Origin: Saprospiraceae bacterium
Lineage (GTDB): Bacteria > Bacteroidota > Bacteroidia > Chitinophagales > Saprospiraceae
Length of the DNA stretch: 64,000 nt
NCBI GenBank assembly: GCA_020628095.1
Contig: JAHDFP010000010.1
Span: 86,005-150,004, forward strand
Direction of reading: 5' to 3'
Below the pieces are notes generated by a model. The model searched no databases, was not told the origin of the DNA, and saw only the letters and a list, made by a program, of their open reading frames with translations. Each line of letters opens with the position of its first letter. The stretch's first letter is position 1. Shown in pieces: positions 7,794 to 17,068 of this stretch. Made by a program: the position numbers and the translations under genes.

Positions 7794-9863
7794 ATCAGAT
7801 TAGGAATAGACATAGGGGGAACTTTTACGGACTTAGTATTGCATGATAATCGTGATCAGAAGTTACGTTTTTCTAAGACTCTCACGACATATCCAGACCC
7901 GACACTGGGTATTTATAATGGAATAAAGAAGATAGAGGAGCTATATGGTGTCGTCTTAGATGAGATAGAGTACATTATACACGGCACAACACTTATTACC
8001 AATGCAGTGATAGAGCGCAAAGGCTCAAAGACAGCCTTTATTACAACCAAGGGCTTCGAAGATGTGCTGGAGATAGGAAGAGAACTTCGGTATGACATTT
8101 ATGATCTTTTTCTGACGATGCCCAAAGCCTTGGTACCGAGGAATTTGAGATTTGGAGTAGAGGAGAGGGTCAGTAATAAAGGTGAAATTTTAACTCCATT
8201 GTCTCCACAGGGTCTACATGAGATTTCTCAAAAAATAATTGAGAATAAAGTGGAGGCTGTCGGTGTCTGCCTGCTGAATTCTTTTGCCAATGCGAGGCAT
8301 GAAAAAATTATAGGGCAACACCTCCAAGAAAAATGTCCAGACGTACAGTTTAGCTTGTCGTCCGAGATCATGCCAGAGATCAGAGAGTATGAGCGTAGCA
8401 GTGCGACCGCTATGAATGCGTACGTGCAGCCGTTAACAGACAAGTACCTTAAGAAACTCGAAATAGAATTAAAAGAAAAAGGTTTCGGTGGAAAGCTGCT
8501 GATAATGGATTCTGGTGGAAAACTGACTACCGTACAGGAAGCCAGAAAATCACCTATACAACTGTTAGAATCTGGTCCTGCTGGGGGGGCGATTGCTGGT
8601 GTATATTTTAGCAAGACCTTAGATATCAAAAATCTTCTATGTTTTGATATGGGTGGAACAACGGCTAAGGCATCGATAATTTTTGATGGCAAGCCAGAGA
8701 TCACTAATAATTTTGAGGCAGGACGAGTCAAGAGGTTTAAAAAAGGTAGCGGCCTACCAGTACGGATACCTGTCATAGATATGATCGAGATCGGTGCTGG
8801 TGGCGGTAGTATTGCACGGGCAGACCAGTTAGGGCTATTGGTCGTCGGTCCTGATAGTGCCTCATCGACGCCTGGGCCAGCATGTTATGGACGTGGTGGA
8901 GATAACCCGACGGTTACAGATGCCGATCTGGTACTAGGATATTTAGACCCAGAATATTTTTTGGGTGGGACGATGAATATCTCCGTAGAAAAATCACGTG
9001 ATGCCTTAAGAGAAAAATTGTCTATTCCACTGGACATTAGCATAGAAGAGGCGGCGATGGGCATACATAGGGTCGTTAACGAAAATATGGCTAATGCGGC
9101 CAGAGTACATATATTAGAGAAAGGTATGGACCCGAGGCACTTTAGCATGATCGCCTTTGGTGGCGCAGGACCAGTCCATGCCTTTGGAGTGGCCAAGTTA
9201 TTAAATGTCAAAGAACTTGTTATTCCGATAGGGGCGGGCGTTACGTCGGCGGTTGGATTTTTGTTAGCGCCTATAGCTAAAGAATGTATTCATAGTCATA
9301 TACGGAACTTAGAGAGTCTTGATTGGGATGAAGTCAATAACTTTTTGGAGCGTCTGGAAGAGGAGGGGAAACAGTTTTTAGTGGAGTCAGGAGAAGATGA
9401 TAAGGCTTATCATCTTAAGAGAGTGGTAGACATGAGATACGAGGGTCAAGGACATGATATTACCATAGAGTTGCCAGAGGATAAGTTAGACACTAAGAGC
9501 ATAGACGAGATCAAGAAAAGATTTATCAAAGAATATAATTTCAGATATAACAGAAGTAATGATGATATTGCTCTGCAGATGGTAACATGGAGAGTGTTAG
9601 TTTCTGGTAAGATGCCAGATGTTGTCGTTAAGCAAAACCAGAAGGACAAGAGAGGGATTGATCCGTTGAAAAAAGTGAGAGAAGTCTATTTTGATGTCAC
9701 AGGGTACATGAAATGTCCCGTTTATGACCGTTATCATTTAGCTACTGGATTTAGCGCCAGAGGTCCTATGATAATAGAAGAAAAAGAGAGCACAACTGTT
9801 GTCGGACTTAATAGCGAAGTATATATTGACAACGACAAGAATATAGTCATACATATCGAATAA
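7794..9863 (+). CDS. Hydantoinase/oxoprolinase subunit A (HyuA-like), start codon unusual
   Basis: ATP-dependent ring-opening amidohydrolase subunit, about 689 residues, related to N-methylhydantoinase A, 5-oxoprolinase and acetone carboxylase beta. The conserved start LGIDIGGTFTDLVL (phosphate loop) is encoded at 7800-7841, upstream of the first TTG (7839). Going back to the in-frame stop at 7779 there is no ATG, GTG or TTG. I place the start at ATC 7794, one base from ATG, as the best guess. Other motifs are HGTTLITNAVIERKG, LESGPAGG, FDMGGTTAK and FGGAGPVHAFG. The partner HyuB is at 11452, separated by a flavoprotein gene. It would use ATP to open a lactam, imide or oxoproline-like ring. 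Confidence 0.88.
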   Translation: MRLGIDIGGTFTDLVLHDNRDQKLRFSKTLTTYPDPTLGIYNGIKKIEELYGVVLDEIEYIIHGTTLITNAVIERKGSKTAFITTKGFEDVLEIGRELRYDIYDLFLTMPKALVPRNLRFGVEERVSNKGEILTPLSPQGLHEISQKIIENKVEAVGVCLLNSFANARHEKIIGQHLQEKCPDVQFSLSSEIMPEIREYERSSATAMNAYVQPLTDKYLKKLEIELKEKGFGGKLLIMDSGGKLTTVQEARKSPIQLLESGPAGGAIAGVYFSKTLDIKNLLCFDMGGTTAKASIIFDGKPEITNNFEAGRVKRFKKGSGLPVRIPVIDMIEIGAGGGSIARADQLGLLVVGPDSASSTPGPACYGRGGDNPTVTDADLVLGYLDPEYFLGGTMNISVEKSRDALREKLSIPLDISIEEAAMGIHRVVNENMANAARVHILEKGMDPRHFSMIAFGGAGPVHAFGVAKLLNVKELVIPIGAGVTSAVGFLLAPIAKECIHSHIRNLESLDWDEVNNFLERLEEEGKQFLVESGEDDKAYHLKRVVDMRYEGQGHDITIELPEDKLDTKSIDEIKKRFIKEYNFRYNRSNDDIALQMVTWRVLVSGKMPDVVVKQNQKDKRGIDPLKKVREVYFDVTGYMKCPVYDRYHLATGFSARGPMIIEEKESTTVVGLNSEVYIDNDKNIVIHIE

Positions 9864-9946
9864 TTATATTATCGTCCTAAAATGAAAATTCCAAAATCCG
9901 TTTATATCTGTTCTCTGATAATGGAGAAACCAAAATCTTTACATAA

Positions 9947-11380
9947 ATGACTTCTGACTTTATCATTATAGGTGCTGGTACAGCAGGTATGGTCTGTGCG
10001 ATAGAGGCAGCGAGGAATCGCGTCCATGTTGCTGTCATAGAAAAAGATCGTAAACCAGGAGGTGCATTACATTGGTCTGGTGGACACATGAGTGGTGGTG
10101 GTACGATCGTGCAGAAAAGAAATAATATAGATGATAGTCCAGAGGATCACTATGCCGATATATTAAGAATAAATGGCGGCACTGGAGACTTAGATCTGAT
10201 AAAATTAGCTGTTAATGAAGCGCCGCATACACTCGATTGGTTAGATAGCTTGGGATTTGATTGGGACGGTGCGTGCCCACGTATTATTTATGGTCATGTG
10301 CCTTATACCAAACCAAGAACACATTATGGTGCTAATAAAGCTATTAGTATTTATAATGTTATAAAGCCACTTTGGGATAAGGCCATATCTGATGGTTATA
10401 TCCATTTTTATCCAGAACATACTTTGGAGGAAATCAAGAAAGATCTTAACGGAAAGCATGTTGCCATCTGCTCTACATTAGATAATAAGAAAGTAGAATT
10501 CAGCGCTAACAAGATAGTCTTATCGACAGGTGGTTATGGAAGTAATGCGGATATGTTTGCGAGGCGTCATCCTAATGTTCCTTACAACAGCGCGTGTTAT
10601 CCCAATTCAACTGGAGAGGGATTATTAGTAATGGAAAATATTGGAGCCAAATTTAGGATGGCAGATTATCACCTGCCAAGTTTAGGTGGTATAGAGTTAG
10701 AGCCTAACTCAGGAAGAGCGGACTTTAATAAAGCATGGGCTATGGTATTGACGTCTGTCTATAGAAGACCAAGAGACATATATGTCAATAAAGAGGGCCG
10801 TCGATTTATGAATGAAGATGAAATAAACGCGGACACAAGAGAGCGTTTGGTTATGGAACAAGAAGGATGGTGTTTTTGGGTCATTTTTGATGAAGCAAGT
10901 CTGGTAGAGACTGACGAAAATGGTATCAATAATCCAATAGTGATCGGTTGGACTCCAGAGCAAATAAAAGCTGAGGCTAAGAAAAATAGAGCCATCTGTA
11001 TGGCAGAAACTATTGAAGAATTAGGTGCCTTGACAGGTATTAATGTGGAGAACTTAGTCAAGACAGTAGGTGAGTATAATCTCGTAGTAAAATATGGGAT
11101 GGATGTTGACTATAATAGATCTTATCTTAAGAATAAGATAGAATCACCACCTTATTATGCGGTTAAAGTACATGCTTCTACATTGGTAACTTTCGGAGGC
11201 TTAGAGGTGAATAATGACTTTGAGCTTATAGATAAGGAGGGTAAAGTGATTTCTGGTCTTTATGCCATAGGAGAGGCATTGGGCTTGGGTGCGACTAGTG
11301 GCAATACTTTTTGTAGCGGTATGGCTATTACGCCAGCGTTGAGTTTCGGAAGAATTTTGGGAAAAAAATTAACCTCTTAA
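9947..11380 (+). CDS. FAD-dependent oxidoreductase, fumarate reductase/ketosteroid dehydrogenase type
   Basis: 477 residues. The N-terminal FAD motif is FIIIGAGTAGMVCAIEAARN, followed by EKDRKPGGALHWSGGHMSGGG, as in FAD_binding_2 enzymes (flavocytochrome c, 3-ketosteroid delta-1-dehydrogenase). Also visible are IVLSTGGYGSNADMFARRHP, PSLGGIELEPN and a C-terminal FAD-closing segment GLYAIGEALGLGATSGNTFCSGMAI. These enzymes introduce or reduce a C=C next to a carbonyl. No signal peptide is seen, so it is cytoplasmic, unlike the Tat flavoprotein at 3956. It lies between hyuA and hyuB, suggesting a role in adjusting ring saturation before or after ATP-dependent ring opening. Confidence 0.87.
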   Translation: MTSDFIIIGAGTAGMVCAIEAARNRVHVAVIEKDRKPGGALHWSGGHMSGGGTIVQKRNNIDDSPEDHYADILRINGGTGDLDLIKLAVNEAPHTLDWLDSLGFDWDGACPRIIYGHVPYTKPRTHYGANKAISIYNVIKPLWDKAISDGYIHFYPEHTLEEIKKDLNGKHVAICSTLDNKKVEFSANKIVLSTGGYGSNADMFARRHPNVPYNSACYPNSTGEGLLVMENIGAKFRMADYHLPSLGGIELEPNSGRADFNKAWAMVLTSVYRRPRDIYVNKEGRRFMNEDEINADTRERLVMEQEGWCFWVIFDEASLVETDENGINNPIVIGWTPEQIKAEAKKNRAICMAETIEELGALTGINVENLVKTVGEYNLVVKYGMDVDYNRSYLKNKIESPPYYAVKVHASTLVTFGGLEVNNDFELIDKEGKVISGLYAIGEALGLGATSGNTFCSGMAITPALSFGRILGKKLTS

Positions 11381-11415
11381 GAGGAAGTAATGCTGATCAG
11401 CATTTATCAATAATA

Positions 11416-11436
11416 ATAGTTAACTTAGTTAACTAT
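11416..11436. promoter_or_regulatory. Palindromic operator 2 (probable MarR site), before hyuB
   Basis: Perfect inverted repeat ATAGTTAA-CTTAG-TTAACTAT in the 71-base gap between the flavoprotein and hyuB, 15 bases before the TTG start of hyuB. Same design as the sites at 2108, 19748 and 30892. It makes an internal, separately controlled promoter inside the rightward operon likely. Confidence 0.75.
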
Positions 11437-11451
11437 TAAAGAAATTAACAT

Positions 11452-13071
11452 TTGAGATCTTCTACTAAGATATTTGATCCCGTCACGTTTTCTATATTAT
11501 GGTCTCGACTCATAAGTATAGTAGATGAGGCGGGTACGACATTGCAGAGGACTTCGTTTTCTACCGTCACAAGAGAATCCAATGACTTTGCCGTTGTACT
11601 TATGGATGCAGAGGGAAGATCTATTGCTCAGTCTAGTATATCGGTGCCCTCCTTTCTCGGTGTCCTTCCTATGCTGACTAAAGCCTTACTCAAGGATTAT
11701 TTTCCTCTGGACCAATGGACAGAAGGCGATGTCGTGATGACTAATGATCCGTGGTTATGTGCTGGACATAAACCTGATATAGGAATAGTGTCTCCTATCT
11801 TTTATAAAAAAAATCTCATTGGATTTATCGGAACAATCGCTCACTCACCTGATATGGGTGGGGTATTATGGGGTGCTGGTTCTCGCGACCTGTACGAAGA
11901 GGGTCTTATGATACCACCTACTAAACTGATCAAGGCGGGCGAACCAAATACGACCTTATTCAATATACTAGAAGCTAATGTCAGAGCACCACTACAGACC
12001 ATAGGTGATATAAAAGCACAGATTGCCGCCAATGATCAAGGCATCAAGTCGCTTAAGAAAATGATGCAGGAAAACAACCTCGTGGAATTAAATGATCTGG
12101 CAGATGCGATTATAGAGAAGACGGAGCAGACGATGCGAGACGCCATCCGCTCTGCTCCAGATGGTGATTATAGTTATACCTACATCACGGATGGAGATGG
12201 TAAGGAACTGAAATGTACAGTCCAAACAAAAATTACTATAAAAGGAGATACTATCCATGTGGACTATGAGGGGACATCAGGTGCACATCCACTCAGTATC
12301 AATGCAGTCAAGAATTATACTTACGCCTATACAGCCTATCCGATCAAGTGCGCCTTCAGTCCTAGTGTACCTAATAATGATGGCGCGTTCTATCCGATTA
12401 CAGTAACCGCCCCAGAGGGTTCCTTGCTTAACGCCAAAAAACCATCACCCTTGGGTGCGCGAAATATTACGGGTAATATGTTGCATAGTTCTGTCTTTGG
12501 TGCATTATCTCAGGCCATCCCAGAAAAAGTACAGGCGGATTGCGGAAGTGCCTGTTGGTGCGTCGTACTCAACGGCATGTATAAGAACAAAGAGTATGTG
12601 GAGTATTTTTTCTTGAATGGAGGATATGGTGCGAGACCAGGTATGGATGGCGAATCAGTATTGAGTTTTCCTACTAATGTCGCCAATGTTCCGATTGAGG
12701 TATTAGAAAATGATGTTCCTATATTAGTAACAGAAAAGTCTTTAGTCGATGGGTCAGCGGGCGATGGACAATGGAGAGGGGGATTAGGTCAGCGGTTTGC
12801 TTTTAAAAATGTCGGTGAAGAAGCCATTAACATTTCTATACTTACAGAGAAAACTATAACTCAGGCCAAAGGATTATTAGGAGGGGGAGATGGTCTATCA
12901 GGAGATATTAGGATTATACCAGAGCGACCATTTCCTAAGAAAGGACTGGACAAATTGCACCCGGGAGAAGAACTTATTCTTACCTTGCCTGGAGGTGCTG
13001 GTTATGGTAACAAATCGAAAAGAGCAAAATCCAAAATAGATAATGATCGTTTAATGAAATATATAAAATAG
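11452..13071 (+). CDS. Hydantoinase/oxoprolinase subunit B (HyuB-like)
   Basis: 539 residues, the normal length for HyuB. The typical opening DPVTFSILWSRLISIVDEAG follows a TTG start at 11452. Conserved segments are RTSFSTVTRESNDFAVVLMD, GDVVMTNDPWLCAGHKPDIGIVSPIF and HSPDMGGVLWGAG, all found in HyuB/acetone carboxylase alpha proteins, and DGSAGDGQWRGGLGQ near the C-terminus. With HyuA it would form the ATP-dependent amidohydrolase complex acting on a cyclic amide. It has its own operator at 11416 and is followed by a methyltransferase after 3 bases. The TTG start is supported because the conserved N-terminus begins a few residues later and no ATG is nearby. Confidence 0.9.
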   Translation: MRSSTKIFDPVTFSILWSRLISIVDEAGTTLQRTSFSTVTRESNDFAVVLMDAEGRSIAQSSISVPSFLGVLPMLTKALLKDYFPLDQWTEGDVVMTNDPWLCAGHKPDIGIVSPIFYKKNLIGFIGTIAHSPDMGGVLWGAGSRDLYEEGLMIPPTKLIKAGEPNTTLFNILEANVRAPLQTIGDIKAQIAANDQGIKSLKKMMQENNLVELNDLADAIIEKTEQTMRDAIRSAPDGDYSYTYITDGDGKELKCTVQTKITIKGDTIHVDYEGTSGAHPLSINAVKNYTYAYTAYPIKCAFSPSVPNNDGAFYPITVTAPEGSLLNAKKPSPLGARNITGNMLHSSVFGALSQAIPEKVQADCGSACWCVVLNGMYKNKEYVEYFFLNGGYGARPGMDGESVLSFPTNVANVPIEVLENDVPILVTEKSLVDGSAGDGQWRGGLGQRFAFKNVGEEAINISILTEKTITQAKGLLGGGDGLSGDIRIIPERPFPKKGLDKLHPGEELILTLPGGAGYGNKSKRAKSKIDNDRLMKYIK

Positions 13072-13074
13072 ATT

Positions 13075-14268
13075 ATGGCAGCCAAGAATCTACCTCCTAC
13101 TTATGATAAACTTGCAAAGCATGAGGTTTTTCCAGACTTAAACCATGACGAACGTGCGAGATATAATTTCTTAGCCAATCTGAACAAGCATCTTGCGCAT
13201 GTATCTCAGGGTAATAGTCTAGCCTTCGAAAATAGAGTCAAGCCGAAGTACGAAAAAGAAAATGGGCATGACTTCCAATCTAAAGATGCTCTAGGCGATG
13301 CCATGTCCAAAGACCCGCACTACCAAACATGGTCTGCACTAAGAAGGTGTACGATGGAGATGAGACAGCAGGCAGGCAGGTCGCTAACGTATAGACAGGC
13401 GCAGCAACTGACGGACAAGGTCAATAGTATAAATGAAGGGAAAAGCACCCTAGAATTAGATGATGAAGTAAATGTTCCTCCTTACCTTATGGCAGTAGAC
13501 AATCATATCATGCCTGGTAGTTACCATACAGAATTGTATGAAGGAGATGTCGCCAATGCAGCGAATTATGATGGTGGGTTATTCGTTACGACGGCAGGTC
13601 TACTTGGAAAATATACAGATGGAGGCGGTCAAGCCATAGCACAATGGATGAAAGATAATCACCCGACTTTCCAGCCCAAAAGAATACTGGATGTAGGTTG
13701 CGGTATAGGACATAATACCTTACCCATCGCCAAAATGTATCCTGACGCAGAGGTGATTGCGATAGACACTGGACGCCCAATGCTCAGATATGGTCATGCG
13801 AGAGCGCAGGTCTTAGGTTATCCTAATGTCAAATTTATGCAGGTCGAAGCATCTGAGATGCCTTTTGAGGATGAGAGTTTTGATTGGATACAGACGACAA
13901 TGTTTTTGCATGAGACGGGTGGTAAGTCCATCTATAATATTATGAAAGAAATCTATAGATGTCTCAAGCCCGGTGGTATTACCATGCATATAGAGCAACC
14001 GCAATATACAGATGATATGAGCCTTTATGAGCAGTGGATTAGAGATTGGGATGCTTATAATAATTCTGAGCCATACTGGTCTAAGATGCATGATATAGAC
14101 CCTAAGCAACTCATGATGGATTGTGGATTCAATGGGGATCACTATATGCAGATAGGAGCACAAGCGATCAATGATCTTGATGATGGAAATCAAAAAGCAG
14201 ATGAACCCGAAGATCATGGACGCTCTCCGATATGGAATGTTTTTGGAACTTGGAAAAAATCCGTATGA
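13075..14268 (+). CDS. Class I SAM-dependent methyltransferase
   Basis: 397 residues. An N-terminal region of about 195 residues without a clear family match precedes a Methyltransf_11-type Rossmann domain: motif I RILDVGCGIGHNTLPIAK, acidic end of strand 2 EVIAIDTGRPML, post-motif VEASEMPFEDESFDWIQTTMFLHE and LKPGG (CLKPGGITMHIE). It transfers methyl from SAM to an unknown acceptor, or uses a SAM-like fold for another task. It follows HyuB by 3 bases, so the two are probably co-translated. The large N-terminal extension could bind the substrate. The domain call is strong; the role is unknown. Confidence 0.85.
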   Translation: MAAKNLPPTYDKLAKHEVFPDLNHDERARYNFLANLNKHLAHVSQGNSLAFENRVKPKYEKENGHDFQSKDALGDAMSKDPHYQTWSALRRCTMEMRQQAGRSLTYRQAQQLTDKVNSINEGKSTLELDDEVNVPPYLMAVDNHIMPGSYHTELYEGDVANAANYDGGLFVTTAGLLGKYTDGGGQAIAQWMKDNHPTFQPKRILDVGCGIGHNTLPIAKMYPDAEVIAIDTGRPMLRYGHARAQVLGYPNVKFMQVEASEMPFEDESFDWIQTTMFLHETGGKSIYNIMKEIYRCLKPGGITMHIEQPQYTDDMSLYEQWIRDWDAYNNSEPYWSKMHDIDPKQLMMDCGFNGDHYMQIGAQAINDLDDGNQKADEPEDHGRSPIWNVFGTWKKSV

Positions 14269-14344
14269 CGCAATGTCATCTACGAAAGAACTGATCCTTT
14301 GATGTTATTATTAGTTTTCAAAATAAAGGAAGCAAGAAAAAGAA

Positions 14345-14716
14345 ATGTCAGATAAGAATAATATAATAGACTATATAGGAATCGCAGGTAATAAGCCCAA
14401 AGGTGCTAGACCTTACTTCTTTGATGATCCTGCCGTAGAGCGTGTACTTAATATTACAATGGCTATAGGTATGGAGCTTGCGGTCATGAGAGAGCGCATG
14501 GATTCTATGGAAAGATTGCTAGAAGAAAAAGGTGTCATGACCAACGAAGAGATAGATAATTATATTCCTCCTAATAAAGCCATAGCAGACGAACGCCAAC
14601 AATGGCACAGCGAGTATATCTCCAGAATCTTGAGGATTATCCAACAAGAGATGGAGCAAATCAAAAACCCAGATAAGACCTTACAAGAGATTGCAGACGA
14701 TATAGATAAGATGTAA
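14345..14716 (+). CDS. Conserved helical protein, function unknown
   Basis: 123 residues, no signal peptide. It has a short N-terminal stretch with ARPYFFDDPAVERVLNI, then a long helical, possibly coiled-coil segment (GMELAVMRERMDSMERLLEEKGVMTNEEI), then charged helix to the end. I do not recognise a named family. The ATG at 14345 follows a 76-base gap after the methyltransferase; the stop TAATG overlaps the start of the next gene by one base, so the two are translationally coupled. It could be a small partner subunit of the SnoaL-like protein downstream or of the methyltransferase upstream. Confidence 0.65.
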   Translation: MSDKNNIIDYIGIAGNKPKGARPYFFDDPAVERVLNITMAIGMELAVMRERMDSMERLLEEKGVMTNEEIDNYIPPNKAIADERQQWHSEYISRILRIIQQEMEQIKNPDKTLQEIADDIDKM

Positions 14717-15132
14717 TGATCTTACAACAGCGTATAGAAAACTTCTGGGATGCCGTAATAAGAAAAGACTTAGAGTCTATTGCTACGGCATACATCCCTT
14801 CTGATTCTACCTATGTTATTTTAGAAGGTCCACGTTACTCTACGATTGGTTTTCAGAAAATAATGAAGGGGTGGAAGGACTTTTGTGGATCGTCTATAGA
14901 TATGGAGGGATATGCATGGGTAGAAGGTCCTCAAGAAGAAACAGGTGATCAGCTTGGTTGGATTGGTGGTATTACCGATTTATCTATTCGTGTTAGTGGC
15001 AAGATATTCACAACAAGATTTAGGATTAGTTTTGTTATGAAACTTTTCGAGGAGGACTGGAAAATAAGACATGAGCATGTCTCTGCACCGCTAGCGGATC
15101 CTTATGGAGTAGGGGATTGGCTTAAGAAATAA
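14716..15132 (+). CDS. SnoaL/NTF2-like fold protein
   Basis: 138 residues with an N-terminal helix (QQRIENFWDAVIRKDLESIATAYIPSD) followed by strands (TYVILEGPRYSTIGFQKI, YAWVEGPQEE, LSIRVSGKIFTTRFRISFVMKLFEEDWKIRHEHVSAPL). This helix-then-cone pattern is that of SnoaL_3/NTF2-like proteins, which include ketosteroid isomerase, polyketide cyclases and ring-hydroxylase small subunits. The C-terminal W-K-I-x-x-x-H strand is typical. It may isomerise or bind a ring intermediate. Last gene of the first rightward operon, one base overlap with 14345, and convergent with the symporter gene 19 bases away. Confidence 0.72.
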   Translation: MILQQRIENFWDAVIRKDLESIATAYIPSDSTYVILEGPRYSTIGFQKIMKGWKDFCGSSIDMEGYAWVEGPQEETGDQLGWIGGITDLSIRVSGKIFTTRFRISFVMKLFEEDWKIRHEHVSAPLADPYGVGDWLKK

Positions 15133-15151
15133 CTTCAGTTCTTATTTACAT

Positions 15152-16036
15152 TCACTTTACTCTTTCATTCATTTTTCTAAACACAAAAATAAAGATAATG
15201 GCCGTGCTACACATCAGCAATCCGTAGACACCTGCTGGAACGGCCATCAGAGAATTATTAAGCATCGCTGCAGATGCGGCGATAGTCATAGCCAGTACAT
15301 TATTCTGCATACCTGTCTCTATGGATACAGTGATGCACTGTCTCAGGTTAAGTCCTGATATTTTTCCCATCAAGAATCCAATACCAAGAGTAATTATATT
15401 AAGTAAGAAAACAGGAAATATACAGGCTCTTACAAATGAACCGACATCTCCGATATCATCCAGTTTGATATAAATAAGATATAGTGCCAGAATAATAATT
15501 AGTGTAGACACCCAGGCAATAAGAGAATTTATTTTTTTGGTAAAATCTGGAAACAAGTGGAAGACTAACATACCTAAGGCCACAGGGAGGATTGTTAGTT
15601 TAATAATATTGAAAATTGTTTTTACCAAAGGCAACTGAATAGCCGCATCACTTTCTGATAAGATATTAGCCAATGACCAATTAATAATAAAGGGAATAGT
15701 AAATACGGTGATAACACTAGAGCAAGCGGTCAAGCTAATCGATAGCGCCGTGTCGCCCTTGGACATGTGAGAGAAAAGATTAGATACGGCACCCCCAGGG
15801 CTGGCACAGATAACCATAAGTCCTACTGCGAATACAGGGTCCAATGATGTCAGCTTGATAATAATGTAACCTATAATCGGTAATAATATAATCTGACTAA
15901 ATAATCCGATGGTGATCGCTTTAGGATATATGGCGACTCTTCTAAAGTCATCTAGGCTTAGTGTCATGCCCATAAGAAACATAACAAGAAAAAGAATTAT
16001 CGGTAATATCTGAGGAATATACTGGACTATATCCAT
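15152..16036 (-). CDS. Bile acid:sodium symporter (SBF) family transporter
   Basis: 294 residues, almost entirely hydrophobic with about nine membrane segments. It opens with LPIILFLVMFLMGMTLSLDDFRR, the SBF/BASS hallmark, and contains MVICASPGGAVSNLFSHMSKGD and ISIETGMQNNVLAMTIA, the crossover motifs around the sodium sites. The family imports organic anions such as bile acids, pyruvate or pantoate with sodium across the inner membrane. As the last gene of the leftward MarR-containing operon it probably carries a carboxylated substrate or product of the pathway. Four bases separate it from the nitrilase-fold gene upstream. Confidence 0.9.
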   Translation of the reverse strand: MDIVQYIPQILPIILFLVMFLMGMTLSLDDFRRVAIYPKAITIGLFSQIILLPIIGYIIIKLTSLDPVFAVGLMVICASPGGAVSNLFSHMSKGDTALSISLTACSSVITVFTIPFIINWSLANILSESDAAIQLPLVKTIFNIIKLTILPVALGMLVFHLFPDFTKKINSLIAWVSTLIIILALYLIYIKLDDIGDVGSFVRACIFPVFLLNIITLGIGFLMGKISGLNLRQCITVSIETGMQNNVLAMTIAASAAMLNNSLMAVPAGVYGLLMCSTAIIFIFVFRKMNERVK

Positions 16037-16040
16037 AACC

Positions 16041-17063
16041 TTAATTTCTGTACAACCTGCTGATCACCTCTTGTTGAATAGTTTTGAATTGAGACTTATT
16101 TACTTCTTGGTCAGTTATGCTGTTAGAGGGATAGTGTACATACTGTGCATAAGATGGAGCATATAGATCAAATCGTTGTCGGGCAATATAATTTTTCATA
16201 GATACCGTCTCTCTATAAGAACGTAATGCCTGTATATGTATAGGTGCATGTGCTACGATGCTTTCTCCTGGATAGGCTTCGGCTAGTGTAATACCGTCAT
16301 AATTGACGATCTTAGATCCACCGTCTGTACTATTTTTGAGAATGCCAGAATCAGAGATGCCACCAGAGTTAGCAGATACGAGGTAAGAGATATTTTCTGT
16401 CGCTCTAGCGAGCTTGGCGATGTTCTTTTTGGTGAGCTGTGGTGAGCCGACTTCTGAAGAAGAGTGCAAGAATACTTCCGCACCACGCATCATAAGACAA
16501 CGCGCTACTTCGGGATATAATATCTCTTCAGAGGCGATACATGCTAGATTGCCCAATGGTGTCTGTGTAACAGGAAACAAGCTATCCTCTCCATATAATT
16601 CAATGTATTTATCAAGCACATCATGTGGAGTAGGAGAGTACATCGAGTTAAGTCTTCTATAGTTAAGGATCATTTTTCCCTCGTTATCCAGGACGAAGGA
16701 ACTTTGGAAAAATATATTTTCGAAATTGGGATCATCTTCGTAGTAGTTGCCCGAGATAAAGACATCATTGTCCCGACACATTTGACCTAACCTATCGAAT
16801 AATGGATCAGACTGTGTTATGGCTACTTTCTTTTTCCACTCTATTATACTTTCTCTGACGGGATAGCTGGTCAAGAAATATTCTGGAAAGACGATAAGTC
16901 TCAGATGCTCACCTATAAATTTCTTTGCTGAGAAAACTTCTATAGAAATTTTATCAATGGCTTTTTCCATCTGACGTATACATTCGTCACGTGATGTGTA
17001 CTTGTTGAGCGCAACGCATTGCAGTTGCATTGCCAAAGCGGTATAATATGGAATAGTTTTCAT
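16041..17063 (-). CDS. Carbon-nitrogen hydrolase (nitrilase) fold protein with altered catalytic residues
   Basis: 340 residues of the nitrilase superfamily: LRLIVFPEYFLTSYP carries the catalytic-position Glu (E61), NYRRLN the strand where Lys is expected, and LACIASEEILYPEVA the nucleophile elbow. Lys is replaced by Arg (R137) and Cys by Ser (S178), so the Glu-Lys-Cys triad reads Glu-Arg-Ser. The remaining fold is well kept (RGAEVFLHSSSEVGSP, ARATENISYLVSANSGG). It may be inactive as an amidase, or have a changed mechanism or a scaffold role. Ordinary relatives cleave amides, half-amides or nitriles. It sits between the MarR regulator and the SBF symporter in one operon. Confidence 0.85.
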   Translation of the reverse strand: MKTIPYYTALAMQLQCVALNKYTSRDECIRQMEKAIDKISIEVFSAKKFIGEHLRLIVFPEYFLTSYPVRESIIEWKKKVAITQSDPLFDRLGQMCRDNDVFISGNYYEDDPNFENIFFQSSFVLDNEGKMILNYRRLNSMYSPTPHDVLDKYIELYGEDSLFPVTQTPLGNLACIASEEILYPEVARCLMMRGAEVFLHSSSEVGSPQLTKKNIAKLARATENISYLVSANSGGISDSGILKNSTDGGSKIVNYDGITLAEAYPGESIVAHAPIHIQALRSYRETVSMKNYIARQRFDLYAPSYAQYVHYPSNSITDQEVNKSQFKTIQQEVISRLYRN

Positions 17064-17068
17064 GGTGA

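Noticed and set aside
8228..8776. 182-codon open frame on the minus strand inside hyuA
   Set aside because: Antisense to a strongly conserved gene, low-complexity Ser/Ile-rich translation, no family motif.
13813..14217. 134-codon minus-strand frame inside the methyltransferase gene
   Set aside because: His/Ile-rich shadow of the coding strand without own promoter or conserved motif.
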